A stretch of DNA of 64,000 nt. Source: Paracoccus marinus. Lineage in GTDB: Bacteria; Pseudomonadota; Alphaproteobacteria; Rhodobacterales; Rhodobacteraceae. The stretch spans positions 62,001 to 126,000 of the forward strand of contig NZ_VJYZ01000005.1 in the NCBI RefSeq assembly GCF_007018965.1, written 5' to 3'. Below are positions 24,329 through 33,858 of this stretch, piece after piece (position 1 is the first letter of the stretch; each line of letters opens with the position of its first letter). The position numbers were made by a program, and so were the translations under genes. The notes beneath the pieces are model-generated. The model saw only the letters and a list, made by a program, of their open reading frames with translations, had not been told where the DNA came from and ran no database searches.

Positions 24329-25500
24329 CCGACGCCGTCATCGTTTCCACCGCCCGCACCGGCATCGGCAAGGCCGGGCGCGGGAGCCTGAACCTGACCC
24401 ACGGCGCGGCGATGGGCGGCCACGTCGCCCGGATCGCGGTCGAGCGCGCGGGCATCGACCCGGCGCTGATCGAGGATTCGATCTGGGGCTGCGGCTATCC
24501 CGAATATGTCACTGGCGGGAACATCGCCCGCCAGATCGTCGTCCGCGCGGGCCTGCCCGTCGGCATCGCGGGCGCGACCGTCAACCGCTTCTGCGCGTCG
24601 GGCCTGCAGGCGCTGGCGATGGCCGCGCACATGGTCCGGGCCGAGGGCGCGCAGGCGATCCTTGCGGGCGGGGTGGAATCGATCAGCCTGGTCCAGCCGC
24701 CGGTGCGCCATTCGCGCGAGGCATGGATCGAGGAACACAGGCCCGACCTGTACCTGCCGATGATCGACACCGCCGACATCGTGGCCGCGCGCTACGGCGT
24801 CAGCCGCGCGGCGCAGGACGAATACTCGCTGCGCTCGCAGCAGCGCATCGCGGCGGCGCAGCAGGCGGGCAAGTTCGCGGACGAGATCGTGCCGATCGGC
24901 GTCACGCGCGCGGTGATCGACAAGGCGACCAACGAGACGACGCACGAGGATTTCACCCTGACCGGCGACGAATGCAATCGCCCGTCCACCACGCTTGAGG
25001 GGCTGGCGGGCCTGAAGCCGGTGAAGGGCGACGACAAGTTCATCACCGCGGGCAACGCCAGCCAGCTGTCGGACGGCGCCGCCGCGCTGGTCGTGATGGA
25101 CGGGGACCGCGCCGCGCGCGAGGGGGTGACGCCGCTCGGCGCGTTCCGCGGCTTCGCCGTCGCGGGCTGCGAGCCTGACGAGATGGGGATCGGCCCCGTC
25201 TTCGCCGTTCCGCGCCTGCTGGAACGCGCGGGCCTAACGGTCGACGACATCGACCTGTGGGAACTGAACGAGGCGTTCGCGAGCCAGGCACTTTACTGCC
25301 GCGACCGCCTGAGGATCGACCCCGAGAAATACAACGTCAACGGCGGCTCCATCGCCATCGGCCATCCCTTCGGCATGACCGGCGCGCGGATGGCCGGGCA
25401 CCTGCTGCTGGAAGGCAGGCGGCGCGGCGCGAAATGGGGCGTGGTCACGATGTGCGTGGGCGGCGGTCAGGGCGCGGCGGGGCTGATCGAAATCTTCTGA
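24325..25500 (+). CDS. Acetyl-CoA acyltransferase (thiolase), PimB/FadA-like
   Basis: A 391-residue thiolase that cleaves 3-oxoacyl-CoA with CoA in the last step of a beta-oxidation turn. The nucleophilic cysteine is in [11 protein letters not shown] (C90), and the C-terminal active-site loops are [20 protein letters not shown] and [15 protein letters not shown]. The ATG overlaps the stop codon of the hydratase/dehydrogenase gene, and an acyl-CoA dehydrogenase gene follows 11 bases after its stop. A biosynthetic acetoacetyl-CoA thiolase has the same motifs, but the operon favours degradation. Confidence 0.88.
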   Translation: MTDAVIVSTARTGIGKAGRGSLNLTHGAAMGGHVARIAVERAGIDPALIEDSIWGCGYPEYVTGGNIARQIVVRAGLPVGIAGATVNRFCASGLQALAMAAHMVRAEGAQAILAGGVESISLVQPPVRHSREAWIEEHRPDLYLPMIDTADIVAARYGVSRAAQDEYSLRSQQRIAAAQQAGKFADEIVPIGVTRAVIDKATNETTHEDFTLTGDECNRPSTTLEGLAGLKPVKGDDKFITAGNASQLSDGAAALVVMDGDRAAREGVTPLGAFRGFAVAGCEPDEMGIGPVFAVPRLLERAGLTVDDIDLWELNEAFASQALYCRDRLRIDPEKYNVNGGSIAIGHPFGMTGARMAGHLLLEGRRRGAKWGVVTMCVGGGQGAAGLIEIF

Positions 25501-25511
25501 AAGGGTCCGTC

Positions 25512-26708
25512 ATGGACATGAGCTTCACCCCCGAGGATCAGGCGTTCCGCGCCGAGGTCCGCCGGTTCCTGCGGGACCGCCTGCCCGAAGGGCTGGCCGA
25601 CAAGGGCCGCCTGCACCAGGAACTGACCAAGGCCGAGTACGAGGAATGGCACGCGACCCTGGGCGAGCGCGGCTGGCTGGCCGGCAACTGGCCGGTCGAG
25701 TTCGGCGGCGCCGGCTGGACCGCGATCCAGCGCCATATCTTCGAAGAGGAAAGCGCGCTCGCCCACGCCCCGCGCGTCGTGCCCTTCGGCCTCGCCATGC
25801 TGGGGCCGGTGCTGCAGAAGTTCGGGTCGAAGGAACAGCAGGACCGCTTCCTGCCGCGCATCCTGAACGGGCAGGACTGGTGGTGTCAGGGCTATTCCGA
25901 ACCGGGCGCGGGATCGGACCTCGCATCAGTCAAGACGACGGCGGTGCGTGACGGCGACCACTACGTGGTCAACGGGCAGAAGACCTGGACGACGCTTGGC
26001 CAGCACGCGAACTGGATCTTCTGCCTCGTCCGCACCGACCCGGCCGCCAAGGCGCAGGAAGGGATCAGCTTTCTTCTGATCGACATGGCGAGCCCCGGCA
26101 TCACCGTCCGCCCCATCGTCCTGCTCGAGGGCACGCCCGAGGTGAACGAGGTGTTCTTCGACGACGTGCGGGTGCCGGTCGAGAACCTCGTGGGCGAGGA
26201 GAACAAGGGCTGGACCTACGCCAAGTACCTGCTGACGCACGAACGCACCAACATCGCGGGCGTGGGCTTCGCGACGGCGGCGCTGGCATCGCTGAAGCGG
26301 ATCGCGCGGGCGCAGGTGGCGAACGGACGGCCGCTGTCCGAAAACCCGCTGTTCGCGGCGCGCATGGCGGCGGTCGAGATCGACCTGATGGCGATGTCCA
26401 CGACCAACCTGCGGATGCTGGCGCAGGCGGCGGCGGGACAGGCGCCGGGTGCCGAAAGCTCGATGCTCAAGCTGAAGGGCACGCAGATCCGGCAGGCGAT
26501 CAACGACCTGACGCGCCGCGCGGTCGGCCCCTGGGCGCTCGCCTTTCCGTCCGAGGCGATCGCGGGCGCGAGCGACGACGCGCCCCCCGGCCCGCCCGAC
26601 GCGGCGGCGGCGACCCGCGCCTATCTCAACAACCGCAAGCTGTCGATCTATGGCGGCTCGAACGAAATCCAGCGCGGGATCATCGCCAAGTCCCTGCTGG
26701 GGCTGTGA
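25512..26708 (+). CDS. Acyl-CoA dehydrogenase, large subunit type (PimC-like)
   Basis: A 398-residue FAD-dependent acyl-CoA dehydrogenase introducing the 2,3 double bond. The fold is clear: N-terminal helical domain, the FAD-binding CQGYSEPGAGSDLAS, the middle beta domain NGQKTWTT, and the C-terminal helical domain ending IYGGSNEIQRGIIAKSLL. The usual catalytic glutamate of the YEGT position is glycine here (YGGS). A glutamate in THERTNIA (E244) sits where isovaleryl/long-chain enzymes carry their base. A second, shorter dehydrogenase follows directly, which suggests a heteromeric pair as in PimC/PimD or steroid side-chain enzymes. The start was set at 25512 after AAAGGG. Confidence 0.87.
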   Translation: MDMSFTPEDQAFRAEVRRFLRDRLPEGLADKGRLHQELTKAEYEEWHATLGERGWLAGNWPVEFGGAGWTAIQRHIFEEESALAHAPRVVPFGLAMLGPVLQKFGSKEQQDRFLPRILNGQDWWCQGYSEPGAGSDLASVKTTAVRDGDHYVVNGQKTWTTLGQHANWIFCLVRTDPAAKAQEGISFLLIDMASPGITVRPIVLLEGTPEVNEVFFDDVRVPVENLVGEENKGWTYAKYLLTHERTNIAGVGFATAALASLKRIARAQVANGRPLSENPLFAARMAAVEIDLMAMSTTNLRMLAQAAAGQAPGAESSMLKLKGTQIRQAINDLTRRAVGPWALAFPSEAIAGASDDAPPGPPDAAAATRAYLNNRKLSIYGGSNEIQRGIIAKSLLGL

Positions 26709-26722
26709 AGGACGCGCGCGCG

Positions 26723-27721
26723 ATGGATTTCGCATTCACCGAGGAACAGACGATGCTGGGCGAAAGCCTGGCCCGCACGCTCGACCGGGGCGCGGCCGCC
26801 GCCGCGCTGTTCGACCTGGGCGCGGGCGCCGCGCTTCTGCCCGAGGATGCGGGCGGTTTCGGCGGCACCGGGCCGGACATCCTGATGGTGTTCCGCACGC
26901 TGGGCCGCGCGGTGGCGGTGACGCCGCTGCTGGACGGCGTCGTGCTGGGCGCGGGGATCCTCGCCGCGGTCGGAGAGCTGGATCTGGCCGAAGCCGCCGC
27001 CACCGGCGCCGCGCGGATCGCGGTCGCGCTGGACGAGCCGGGGCAGCGGTTCGACGGCACCGTGCGGACCGCCGCGCAGGACGGCCTGCTGACCGGCGAA
27101 AAGACCATCGTCGCAGGGGCCGAGGATGCGACCCACCTGATCGTCCTTGCGACCGACGGGCTGTACCTGGTGATCGCGCCCGCCGACGGGCTCGCCATGC
27201 GCGGCTATCCCCTGATGGATGGCGGCCGCGCGGCCGAGGTGATCCTGACCGGCACGCCCGCCCGCCGGATCGGGGACGCCTCGCTGCTGGACGCGCCCCG
27301 CGCCGCCGCGATCCTTGCGCTTTGCGCCGACACGCTGGGGGTGATGGAACGGGCGGTCGAGCTGACGACCGACTACCTCAGGACCCGCAAGCAGTTCGGC
27401 CGCCCGATCGGGTCCTTCCAGGCGATCCAGCACCGGATGGCTGACCTTCTGACCGAGGTCGAGCAGGCCCGCTCGGCCGTGTGGAACCTTGCGGGCAACC
27501 TGGACACGCCCGATCGCGACCGGCATGTCGCGGCGACGAAGTCGCTGGTGGGGCGGGTCGCGCTGTACGTGGCCGAGGAAACGATCCAGCTTCACGGCGG
27601 CATCGGCATGACCGAGGAATACGAACTCGCCCCCATGGCCCGCCGCCTGATCGCCGCGGACGCGCGGTTCGGCGACAGCGACCACCACCTTGAACGCTTC
27701 ATTGCGTTGTCCGCCGGATGA
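26723..27721 (+). CDS. Acyl-CoA dehydrogenase, small subunit type (PimD-like)
   Basis: A 332-residue acyl-CoA dehydrogenase family protein with a shortened N-terminal part compared with the usual 380 residues. It retains the C-terminal family signature RKQFGRPIGSFQAIQHRMAD and the helix QLHGGIGMTEEYELAP. The FAD-binding TEPxAGSD-type motif is not recognisable in the middle domain. This is what is expected for the partner subunit of a heteromeric enzyme. The ATG at 26723 gives MDFAFTEEQ, with AAGGA ten bases upstream; a GTG overlapping the previous stop is possible. The end overlaps the thioesterase start by 4 bases. Confidence 0.82.
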   Translation: MDFAFTEEQTMLGESLARTLDRGAAAAALFDLGAGAALLPEDAGGFGGTGPDILMVFRTLGRAVAVTPLLDGVVLGAGILAAVGELDLAEAAATGAARIAVALDEPGQRFDGTVRTAAQDGLLTGEKTIVAGAEDATHLIVLATDGLYLVIAPADGLAMRGYPLMDGGRAAEVILTGTPARRIGDASLLDAPRAAAILALCADTLGVMERAVELTTDYLRTRKQFGRPIGSFQAIQHRMADLLTEVEQARSAVWNLAGNLDTPDRDRHVAATKSLVGRVALYVAEETIQLHGGIGMTEEYELAPMARRLIAADARFGDSDHHLERFIALSAG

Positions 27722-28146
27722 GTGGCGGAATGACCGGCTTGATCGAGAACGAGACCGGCACCCAGCGGCTGATCGGCTTTTCCCTCGACGTGGGCCAGCC
27801 GGACGGACGCGCCCGGTGCCGGCTGGTCGCGGACGACCGCCACACCAACCGCCATGGCGTCCTGCACGGCGGCATCGCCGCCACGCTTCTGGACAGCGCC
27901 TGCGGGGCGACCGCCAGCCTGACAATCGACGAGACCGGGCTGAAGCCGTTCCTGACCGTCTCGCTTTCCATCGACTTCATCGCCCCGGGGCGCGCGGGCG
28001 GCGTCACGGCCGCCGGCCGCGTCACGGGGGGCGGGCGCAGCCTTCTGTTCGTGGCGGGCGAGCTGATCCACGATGACGGCACGCTGATCGCGACGGCGGC
28101 GGGCGTGTTCAAGCGGGTGCCCGAAGGCCACGGCGCGCCGCGCTGA
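27718..28146 (+). CDS. PaaI-type hotdog-fold acyl-CoA thioesterase
   Basis: A 142-residue hotdog protein. The active-site segment is HGVLHGGIAATLLDSACG, with the acidic residue on the central helix, and the strand LSIDFIAPGRAGGV follows. PaaI-type enzymes hydrolyse stalled or aromatic CoA thioesters and release CoA. It is coupled to the acyl-CoA dehydrogenase gene by an ATGA overlap and is followed after 22 bases by an acyl-CoA ligase gene. It may act as a release valve for intermediates, which is an inference from context. Confidence 0.83.
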   Translation: MSGGMTGLIENETGTQRLIGFSLDVGQPDGRARCRLVADDRHTNRHGVLHGGIAATLLDSACGATASLTIDETGLKPFLTVSLSIDFIAPGRAGGVTAAGRVTGGGRSLLFVAGELIHDDGTLIATAAGVFKRVPEGHGAPR

Positions 28147-28168
28147 GGGCGGGCAGAAAGGACCGACG

Positions 28169-29719
28169 ATGACCATGTCCCGCGTCCACGAGGTGCTGGA
28201 CCGCCAGCGCAGGGAACGCCCCGACGCCTGGGCGCTGCGCGACCACGACGGGGTCCGCGTGACATTCGGCGCGCTGGCGGGCGCGGTCGATGCGCTGGCC
28301 GCCGATCTGTCGGCGCGTGGGCTTGGCCCCGGCGACCGGCTGCTGGTCCTTGCCGAGAACGCGGCGGCGCTGGTCGGGCTGATCCTTGCCGCGTCGCGGC
28401 TGGATGCGGTTGCGGTGCCGGTCAACGCGCGGATGACGGCCCCCGAACTCGCCCGCATCGCGACCCACGCGGACCCGCGCCTGACCGTATATCTGTCGAA
28501 CGTCTCGCCGCCTGCGGCCGGTCACGCCAGCGATGCGGCGGCGGCACCTTGGGCAACGCCGCTCGGGCCTCTGCACATCACCGACGCGCGGCAGGCATCG
28601 ACGGCGGAACCCGTGCGGCCGGACCCCGGCCAGACCGCCGTGATCCTGTACACCACCGGCACCACCGGCACGCCCAAGGGCGTGATGCTGACCCACGCGA
28701 ACCTGTTGTTCGGGGGCGGGGCCTCGGCCTGGACGCGGGAGATGGTCCCGTCCGACGTGATCCTGGGCGTGCTGCCGATGACGCATGTGTTCGGCCTGAC
28801 CTCGATGATGGTCGCGGCGCTGATCGCGGGGGCCGAGCTGCGCCTGTCGCCGCGCTTTTCAGCACCCGCCGTGGTCGCGGCGCTGCAAGAGGACGTGACC
28901 GTGCTGCCGGCCGTGCCGCAGATGCACGCGCTCATCATGGCCGAGGCGGCGGCGCAGGGCATCGCGCGGCTGACGACCGGGATCCTGCGCTACGTCTCGT
29001 CGGGGGCAGCGCCGCTCGACCCGAACTGGAAGCGGCGGGCCGAGGCGTTCTATGGCACCGCCCTGCAGAACGGCTACGGCCTGACCGAGACGACCGCAGG
29101 GGTGACGGTGACGACCTGCCCCAAGGGCATCCCTGACGTGAGCGTCGGCCGCCCGCTGCCCGGTGTCGAGGTGCGGCTGCGCGACGCCGGAACCGACGGC
29201 GTGGGCGAGATCCTGGTGCGCGGCCCCAACGTCATGCCCGGCTATTTCCGCAACTCCGAGGCGACGGCCGCCGCCTTTGATGCGGGCGGGTTCTTCTGCA
29301 CCGGCGATCTGGGGCGGTTCGACGCGGACGGCAACCTTCACATCGCCGGCCGCGCGCGCGAGCTCATCATCCGGGGCGGCTTCAACGTCTATCCGCCCGA
29401 GGTCGAGGCGGCGCTGAACGAACATCCGGCGGTGGTGCAGACCGCCGTGATCGGCCGCACGGTCGAGGCGGGAGATGAGGCGGTGGACGAGGAGGTGCTG
29501 GCCTTCTGCCAGGTCCGCGACCCGCTCGCCGTGTCCGAGGCCGCGCTGCGCGAGTTCGCGGCTGAGCGGCTGTCGTCCTACAAGCTGCCCTCGCGGATCG
29601 TCCTTGCCACCTCGCTGCCCGCCGCGCCGACCGGCAAGATCCTCAAGGCGCAGCTGGCCGCGACCTTCGCGCGCGAACTGGAAGCGGGCGCAGGGACGCG
29701 GGGTCATCGCGAAAGCTAG
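28169..29719 (+). CDS. AMP-forming acyl-CoA synthetase/ligase (PimA-like position)
   Basis: A 516-residue class I adenylate-forming enzyme that activates a carboxylic acid to its CoA thioester. The P-loop-like motif is YTTGTTGTPKGVMLTH, the aromatic/hinge motifs are NGYGLTETTAG and FCTGDLGRFDADG, and the C-terminal catalytic lysine lies in APTGKILKAQL. The ATG at 28169 follows AAAGGA by 6 bases. As the last gene of the cluster it would provide the first step of the pathway. Substrate cannot be read; dicarboxylic or medium-chain acids are suggested by the pim-like gene set. Confidence 0.85.
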   Translation: MTMSRVHEVLDRQRRERPDAWALRDHDGVRVTFGALAGAVDALAADLSARGLGPGDRLLVLAENAAALVGLILAASRLDAVAVPVNARMTAPELARIATHADPRLTVYLSNVSPPAAGHASDAAAAPWATPLGPLHITDARQASTAEPVRPDPGQTAVILYTTGTTGTPKGVMLTHANLLFGGGASAWTREMVPSDVILGVLPMTHVFGLTSMMVAALIAGAELRLSPRFSAPAVVAALQEDVTVLPAVPQMHALIMAEAAAQGIARLTTGILRYVSSGAAPLDPNWKRRAEAFYGTALQNGYGLTETTAGVTVTTCPKGIPDVSVGRPLPGVEVRLRDAGTDGVGEILVRGPNVMPGYFRNSEATAAAFDAGGFFCTGDLGRFDADGNLHIAGRARELIIRGGFNVYPPEVEAALNEHPAVVQTAVIGRTVEAGDEAVDEEVLAFCQVRDPLAVSEAALREFAAERLSSYKLPSRIVLATSLPAAPTGKILKAQLAATFARELEAGAGTRGHRES

Positions 29720-29830
29720 AACGCCACGCCACCCCGCCACGACGCCCTCATTTCGTCGCGGCGCCGGAACCCGTCCCCCCGCGCAGGCATAGGTCAGGAC
29801 CACGCCACAGCTCTCCGCCGAAAGCCCGCC

Positions 29831-30889
29831 ATGCCCCGTTCCATTCCCGCCGTCATCTTCGTCGCGCTGCTCATGGTCGCCCTTGCGCTGGCGCTGTGGA
29901 AGCTGGCCTTCGTGCTGCTGCTGGCGTTCTTCGGGCTGCTGCTTGCGGTCCTGCTACGGCACCTGGCGCTGGCGCTGCAAAGCCATTCGCCCCTGTCGGC
30001 GGGCGCCGCGCTGGGCGTCGTCGTGCTGGCACTGCTGGCCGCGATCGGCCTTGGCTTCTACTTTCTCGGCGCGCAGCTGGCCGAACAGCTGGGCCAGCTC
30101 GCCGGTTCGCTGCCCGGCGCGCTGACCAAGCTTCGCGACGCGCTCGAGGGGCAGCCGCTGGTTCAGCGCCTGCGCGAGATGATGCCGCAGGAAGAGCCGG
30201 GGCAGGGCCTGAACCTGTTCGGTGCGGTCCGGGGCACGTTGTCCACGGTCGTGAATGGCGCAGCCAACCTTATCGTCGTGGCGATGGTCGCGATCTTCCT
30301 TGCCGCCGATCCGCAGCTTTACCGGCGCGGCGTCCTGCATCTGATCCCGATGGACAAGCGCGCCCGCGCGATCGAGATCATGGACGCGCTGGGGCAGGGA
30401 CTGTGGCGCTGGCTGTTGGGGCAGGGGCTGTCGATGATGGCGGTCGCGGTGCTGACCGCCGCCGGGCTGTGGATGCTGGGCATCCCGCTGTGGCTCGCGC
30501 TGGGGATCATCGCAGGGATCGCCGACTTCATTCCCTTCATCGGCCCGTGGATCGGGGCCGCGCCCGCGGTGCTGCTGGCGTTTTCCGACGGGCCCCAGAC
30601 CGCGATCTATACCGCGATCCTGTTTGCCGTCATCCAGCAGATCGAGGGCAATATCCTGCAGCCGATCATCCAGAAGCGCGCGAACTCGCTGCCGCCGGTG
30701 CTGACGGTGCTGTCGGTGATCGCCTTCGGGGTGCTGTTCGGGTTCGTGGGCGTGCTGGTCGCGACGCCGTTGCTTCTGGTCCTGATGGTGCTGGTCCGCA
30801 TGATCTATGTCGAAGGCATCCTGGAGGACCCGACGATCGAAATGGCCGAGGAAAAGGCGCGCAGGCGCGACGGCAAGGCCGACGCCTGA
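29831..30889 (+). CDS. AI-2E/PerM-family membrane transporter (copy 1)
   Basis: A 352-residue integral membrane protein of the AI-2 exporter/PerM family. About eight hydrophobic segments are visible: a helix pair at the N-terminus (IFVALLMVALALALWK), a soluble portion at about 85-130 with LRDALEGQPLVQRL, and a C-terminal bundle with GIIAGIADFIPFIGPWIGAAP, the family signature. Family members have been linked to autoinducer-2 export or Na+/H+ exchange, so no substrate is assigned. It begins with MPRSIPAVIF and lies 111 bases after the ligase gene and 124 before rpe. A second family member lies 1.3 kb downstream on the other strand. Confidence 0.85.
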   Translation: MPRSIPAVIFVALLMVALALALWKLAFVLLLAFFGLLLAVLLRHLALALQSHSPLSAGAALGVVVLALLAAIGLGFYFLGAQLAEQLGQLAGSLPGALTKLRDALEGQPLVQRLREMMPQEEPGQGLNLFGAVRGTLSTVVNGAANLIVVAMVAIFLAADPQLYRRGVLHLIPMDKRARAIEIMDALGQGLWRWLLGQGLSMMAVAVLTAAGLWMLGIPLWLALGIIAGIADFIPFIGPWIGAAPAVLLAFSDGPQTAIYTAILFAVIQQIEGNILQPIIQKRANSLPPVLTVLSVIAFGVLFGFVGVLVATPLLLVLMVLVRMIYVEGILEDPTIEMAEEKARRRDGKADA

Positions 30890-31013
30890 CCGGACGCCCG
30901 GCAGTGCCGTCTGCGCCGCCTCGTCGCGGGGCCGCGGGGGTTTATTTTTTCGCCGCGCGGCCTTATCGGGTCACCGCCGCCGACATGACAGCGGCCGCTG
31001 AAAGGACGCAGCC

Positions 31014-31700
31014 ATGACCTTCGATCGCCGCATCAGGATAGCGCCGTCGATCCTGTCCGCCGACTTCGCCGATTTCGGGCGCGAGATCCGCGCGATCGAG
31101 GATCAGGGCGCCGACTGGGTGCATGTGGACGTGATGGACGGGCACTTCGTGCCGAACCTCACCTTCGGCCCCCCGGCGGTCAAGGCGTTCCGCCGCCACG
31201 TCACGACCTTCATGGACGTGCACCTGATGATCGCGCCGGTTGATCCCTTCATCCAGGCCTATGCCGACGCGGGCGCGGACCTGATCTCGGCCCATGTCGA
31301 GGCCGGGCCGCACATCCACCGCACGCTTCAGGCGATCCGGGCCACCGGCAAGATGTCGGGCGTGGCGCTGAACCCCGGCACGCCTGCCGACGCGGTGCGC
31401 CACGTCCTTGACCTGTGCGACATGGTTGTCGTGATGAGCGTGAACCCCGGTTTCGGCGGGCAGAAGTTCATCCACTCGCAGGTGGAAAAGATCGCCCAGC
31501 TACGCGCGCTGATCGGCGACCGCCCGATCCACATCCAGGTGGACGGCGGCGTCGATCCGGTGACCGCGCCGCTGGTGGTGGCGGCTGGCGCGGACGTGCT
31601 GGTCGCGGGCTCGGCGGTGTTCAGCGGCGGCTCGGCCGACGCGCCCGAGGTGTATGGCCGCAACATGCGCGCGATCCGCGAAGCGGTCGCCGCCAACTGA
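31014..31700 (+). CDS. rpe: Ribulose-phosphate 3-epimerase
   Basis: A 228-residue TIM-barrel enzyme of the pentose phosphate pathway (and of the Calvin cycle where present) that interconverts ribulose 5-phosphate and xylulose 5-phosphate. Signatures are [29 protein letters not shown] with the metal-binding His and catalytic Asp, [13 protein letters not shown], and QVDGGVDP near the end. GAAAGGA precedes the ATG. It is convergent with the cupin gene, the two stop codons being only 3 bases apart. No cbb genes are adjacent. Confidence 0.93.
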   Translation: MTFDRRIRIAPSILSADFADFGREIRAIEDQGADWVHVDVMDGHFVPNLTFGPPAVKAFRRHVTTFMDVHLMIAPVDPFIQAYADAGADLISAHVEAGPHIHRTLQAIRATGKMSGVALNPGTPADAVRHVLDLCDMVVVMSVNPGFGGQKFIHSQVEKIAQLRALIGDRPIHIQVDGGVDPVTAPLVVAAGADVLVAGSAVFSGGSADAPEVYGRNMRAIREAVAAN

Positions 31701-31703
31701 GCC

Positions 31704-32144
31704 TCAGAACTTGATCCACTCGGGGTCGGGCTCGATCTCGATGTCGGGCAGGTTGACGACGATCTCCTCGGGGCCGCTGCGGACCAGCGCGCAATGCAGG
31801 TCCTCGGTGTCCGAGGCGTTCAGTTCCTGGTGCGGCATGAAGGGCGGCACCAGCAGGAACGAACCGGGGCCAGCCCTGGTGATGAACTCCAGCCGGTCGC
31901 CCCAGCGCATCAGGGCGGTGCCGCTGACGACATAGATCACGCTTTCCAGCGGGCCGTGGTGATGCGGGCCGGTAATGGTGCCGGGACGGATGTGGTTGGT
32001 GCCCGCCCAGAGCGCCTGCGATCCGGTGCGGGCGCCGGAAATGGCGACCTGCCGGTTCATGCCGCGGGTGTCGGGCGTATCGCCCGACCGCGTGTGCGGG
32101 GCGATCACGCGGATGCCTTGGGTTTTCCAGTCTGTCGCGGTCAC
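31704..32144 (-). CDS. Cupin-domain protein
   Basis: A 146-residue single-domain cupin. The first metal motif is TGPHHHGPLESVIYVVSG and the second motif region is FLLVPPFMPHQELN, a good fit to the paired His/Glu clusters. Function may be enzymatic or binding and is not assigned. The GTG at 32144 was chosen because AAGGGG lies 5-6 bases upstream; a TTG at 32174 would add ten residues without a better site. It is convergent with rpe and 33 bases downstream of the second AI-2E-like gene on the same strand. Confidence 0.8.
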   Translation of the reverse strand: MTATDWKTQGIRVIAPHTRSGDTPDTRGMNRQVAISGARTGSQALWAGTNHIRPGTITGPHHHGPLESVIYVVSGTALMRWGDRLEFITRAGPGSFLLVPPFMPHQELNASDTEDLHCALVRSGPEEIVVNLPDIEIEPDPEWIKF

Positions 32145-32177
32145 GGCGGCCCCTTCGCTTTGCGTGTTCGGCAAAGG

Positions 32178-33680
32178 CTACTGCGCCGGGCGCACGCTGG
32201 AAACCGCCTGCGGGCGGGGGTGAAGGTCAGGGTCATGGTCGGCGCTTACGTCCGCGTCGGCCAGCACGCGCTCAACCACGACCTCGGCGGTGGCGACCAC
32301 GGCCTGCTGGGGCTCGGGCGCGTCCTCGCCCGCCTCGACGATCTCGCGCGCCTCGTCCTCGGTCTCGTCCTCGAACTGGGGCGACGCCTCGCCGGCAAGG
32401 AAGTTGCCGAACTTTTCCAGCCGCGGGATGTGGTCGCACAGCACCCGCAGCACGACCAGCGTCGGCACCGCGACCACCATCCCCAGGACCGACCACAGCC
32501 ATGCCCACAGGGCCACGGTCAGGAACACCACGACCTCGTTCAGCTGCAACCTTCGCGACACGAATTGCGGGGTGACGAACTGCCCTTCGAGCGAGGTCAG
32601 CGCAAGGAAGGTCAGCCCGACCAGCAGCGGCCGCGTCATGTCGTCGAACACCAGCAGCGCCACGATCACGCCCCCGATCGTGCCCGCCATCGCGCCGATA
32701 TAGGGGATGTAGTTCAGGACGAACCCGGCCACCGCCCAGAGCAGCGGCGCGGGCATCCCCCACGCCCACATCGCAAGCCCGATCGCCACGCCAAGGCCCA
32801 CGTTGATGAGCGTGATCGAGCCGAGGTAGCGGCCCAGGCTGTCCTCGATCTCGCGCAGCGTCAGGTAGGCCGCGCGCTTGTCGGTGATGGAATCGAAGCT
32901 CTGCACGATCTTGAGATACATCAGGTCGCCAGACGCGAGCAGGAAGTAGAGCAGCACCAGCGTGAACACGATCTGGCTGATGATTTCCGGGCCAAGCGTC
33001 AGCATCCGCTGGATCGCGCTGGGTCCGGGGTTGCTGTCCACCGTCACCTCGACGCTTTGCGGGGGCGCGCCGGGCGGGGTGTTGGTGACGGTTGCGGTGG
33101 CCGACGTGGTGGGGGCGGGGGTGCGCTGCAAGGCCGACACCGGGTCGGCGGGGGCGCTGTCCGGCGCGCCTTGGTCGGCATCGCCTTCGGTCTCGCCGCC
33201 CTGCGCCAACTGGTCGATCTTGGCGGCCGCATGCTCCAGCCCGCGGAAGCGTTCGCGGATCTCGGCATAGCGATCCTCGACCTGCGCGCCGATGCGGTCG
33301 CTGTTGGCGATCAGCGATCCGATCGGACCGGCCAGCGAATAGCCCAAGCTCAGCGTCGCCAGCACCAGCCCCAGGCTGACGATCCCGGCCGACCAGGGCG
33401 GCCCGACGCCGATCCGCGCCATCATCCGGCGGAACGGCACGAAGACGAAGAACAGAAGCATGGCCAGCGTCGCGGGCATCAGGAACGCCCGCGCCTCGGC
33501 CACGAAGCCGAAGGCGAGGATGAGGAAGACTCCGAGGACCGGCCAGTTCGTGCCGTGGTGCCCCCTGCGCGCGGTCGCCCGGCTGCTTGCTGCGCGCGCG
33601 CCGGGCGCGTGGGCAGGCAGCGGGGCCGCCTGTGGTTTGGGCGGGCGGTCGGGCTGCTTTGGCGGGACGGTCTGGGCCAA
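32178..33680 (-). CDS. AI-2E/PerM-family membrane transporter (copy 2, with linker and acidic tail)
   Basis: A 500-residue paralogue of the protein at 29831. A Pro/Arg-rich cytosolic N-terminus (about 1-45) precedes the first helices. Between the N-terminal and C-terminal bundles lies an insertion of about 70 residues rich in Ala, Pro and Thr (about 165-230). The family core continues with ISQIVFTLVLLYFLLASG, GFVLNYIPYIGAMAG and a C-terminal cytosolic tail of about 80 mainly acidic residues. The TTG at 33680 is used as start because GAAGGA lies 6 bases upstream. The cupin gene follows in the same direction. Function beyond the family is unknown. Confidence 0.82.
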   Translation of the reverse strand: MAQTVPPKQPDRPPKPQAAPLPAHAPGARAASSRATARRGHHGTNWPVLGVFLILAFGFVAEARAFLMPATLAMLLFFVFVPFRRMMARIGVGPPWSAGIVSLGLVLATLSLGYSLAGPIGSLIANSDRIGAQVEDRYAEIRERFRGLEHAAAKIDQLAQGGETEGDADQGAPDSAPADPVSALQRTPAPTTSATATVTNTPPGAPPQSVEVTVDSNPGPSAIQRMLTLGPEIISQIVFTLVLLYFLLASGDLMYLKIVQSFDSITDKRAAYLTLREIEDSLGRYLGSITLINVGLGVAIGLAMWAWGMPAPLLWAVAGFVLNYIPYIGAMAGTIGGVIVALLVFDDMTRPLLVGLTFLALTSLEGQFVTPQFVSRRLQLNEVVVFLTVALWAWLWSVLGMVVAVPTLVVLRVLCDHIPRLEKFGNFLAGEASPQFEDETEDEAREIVEAGEDAPEPQQAVVATAEVVVERVLADADVSADHDPDLHPRPQAVSSVRPAQ

Positions 33681-33858
33681 CGGCAGTCCTTCCGGGTGGC
33701 AAGCGTGCCTTCGACGAGGCCTGCGCGGGGCAGAACGCGGGCCGCCACGGGGGGTTCCGCCCGTTGAGATTGCTGAATGTCAGTGCGGGGGGCGCGACGC
33801 TGACGTAAAGCATCACGAGCTGGGACCGGCGCGCCGCCGCCGCCGCCCCCCCGTTCGG

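Noticed and set aside
30935-30955. T-rich tract after the first AI-2E gene as a terminator
   Set aside because: A run TTTATTTTTT is present, but only a 4-bp stem separated from it by four G can be formed.
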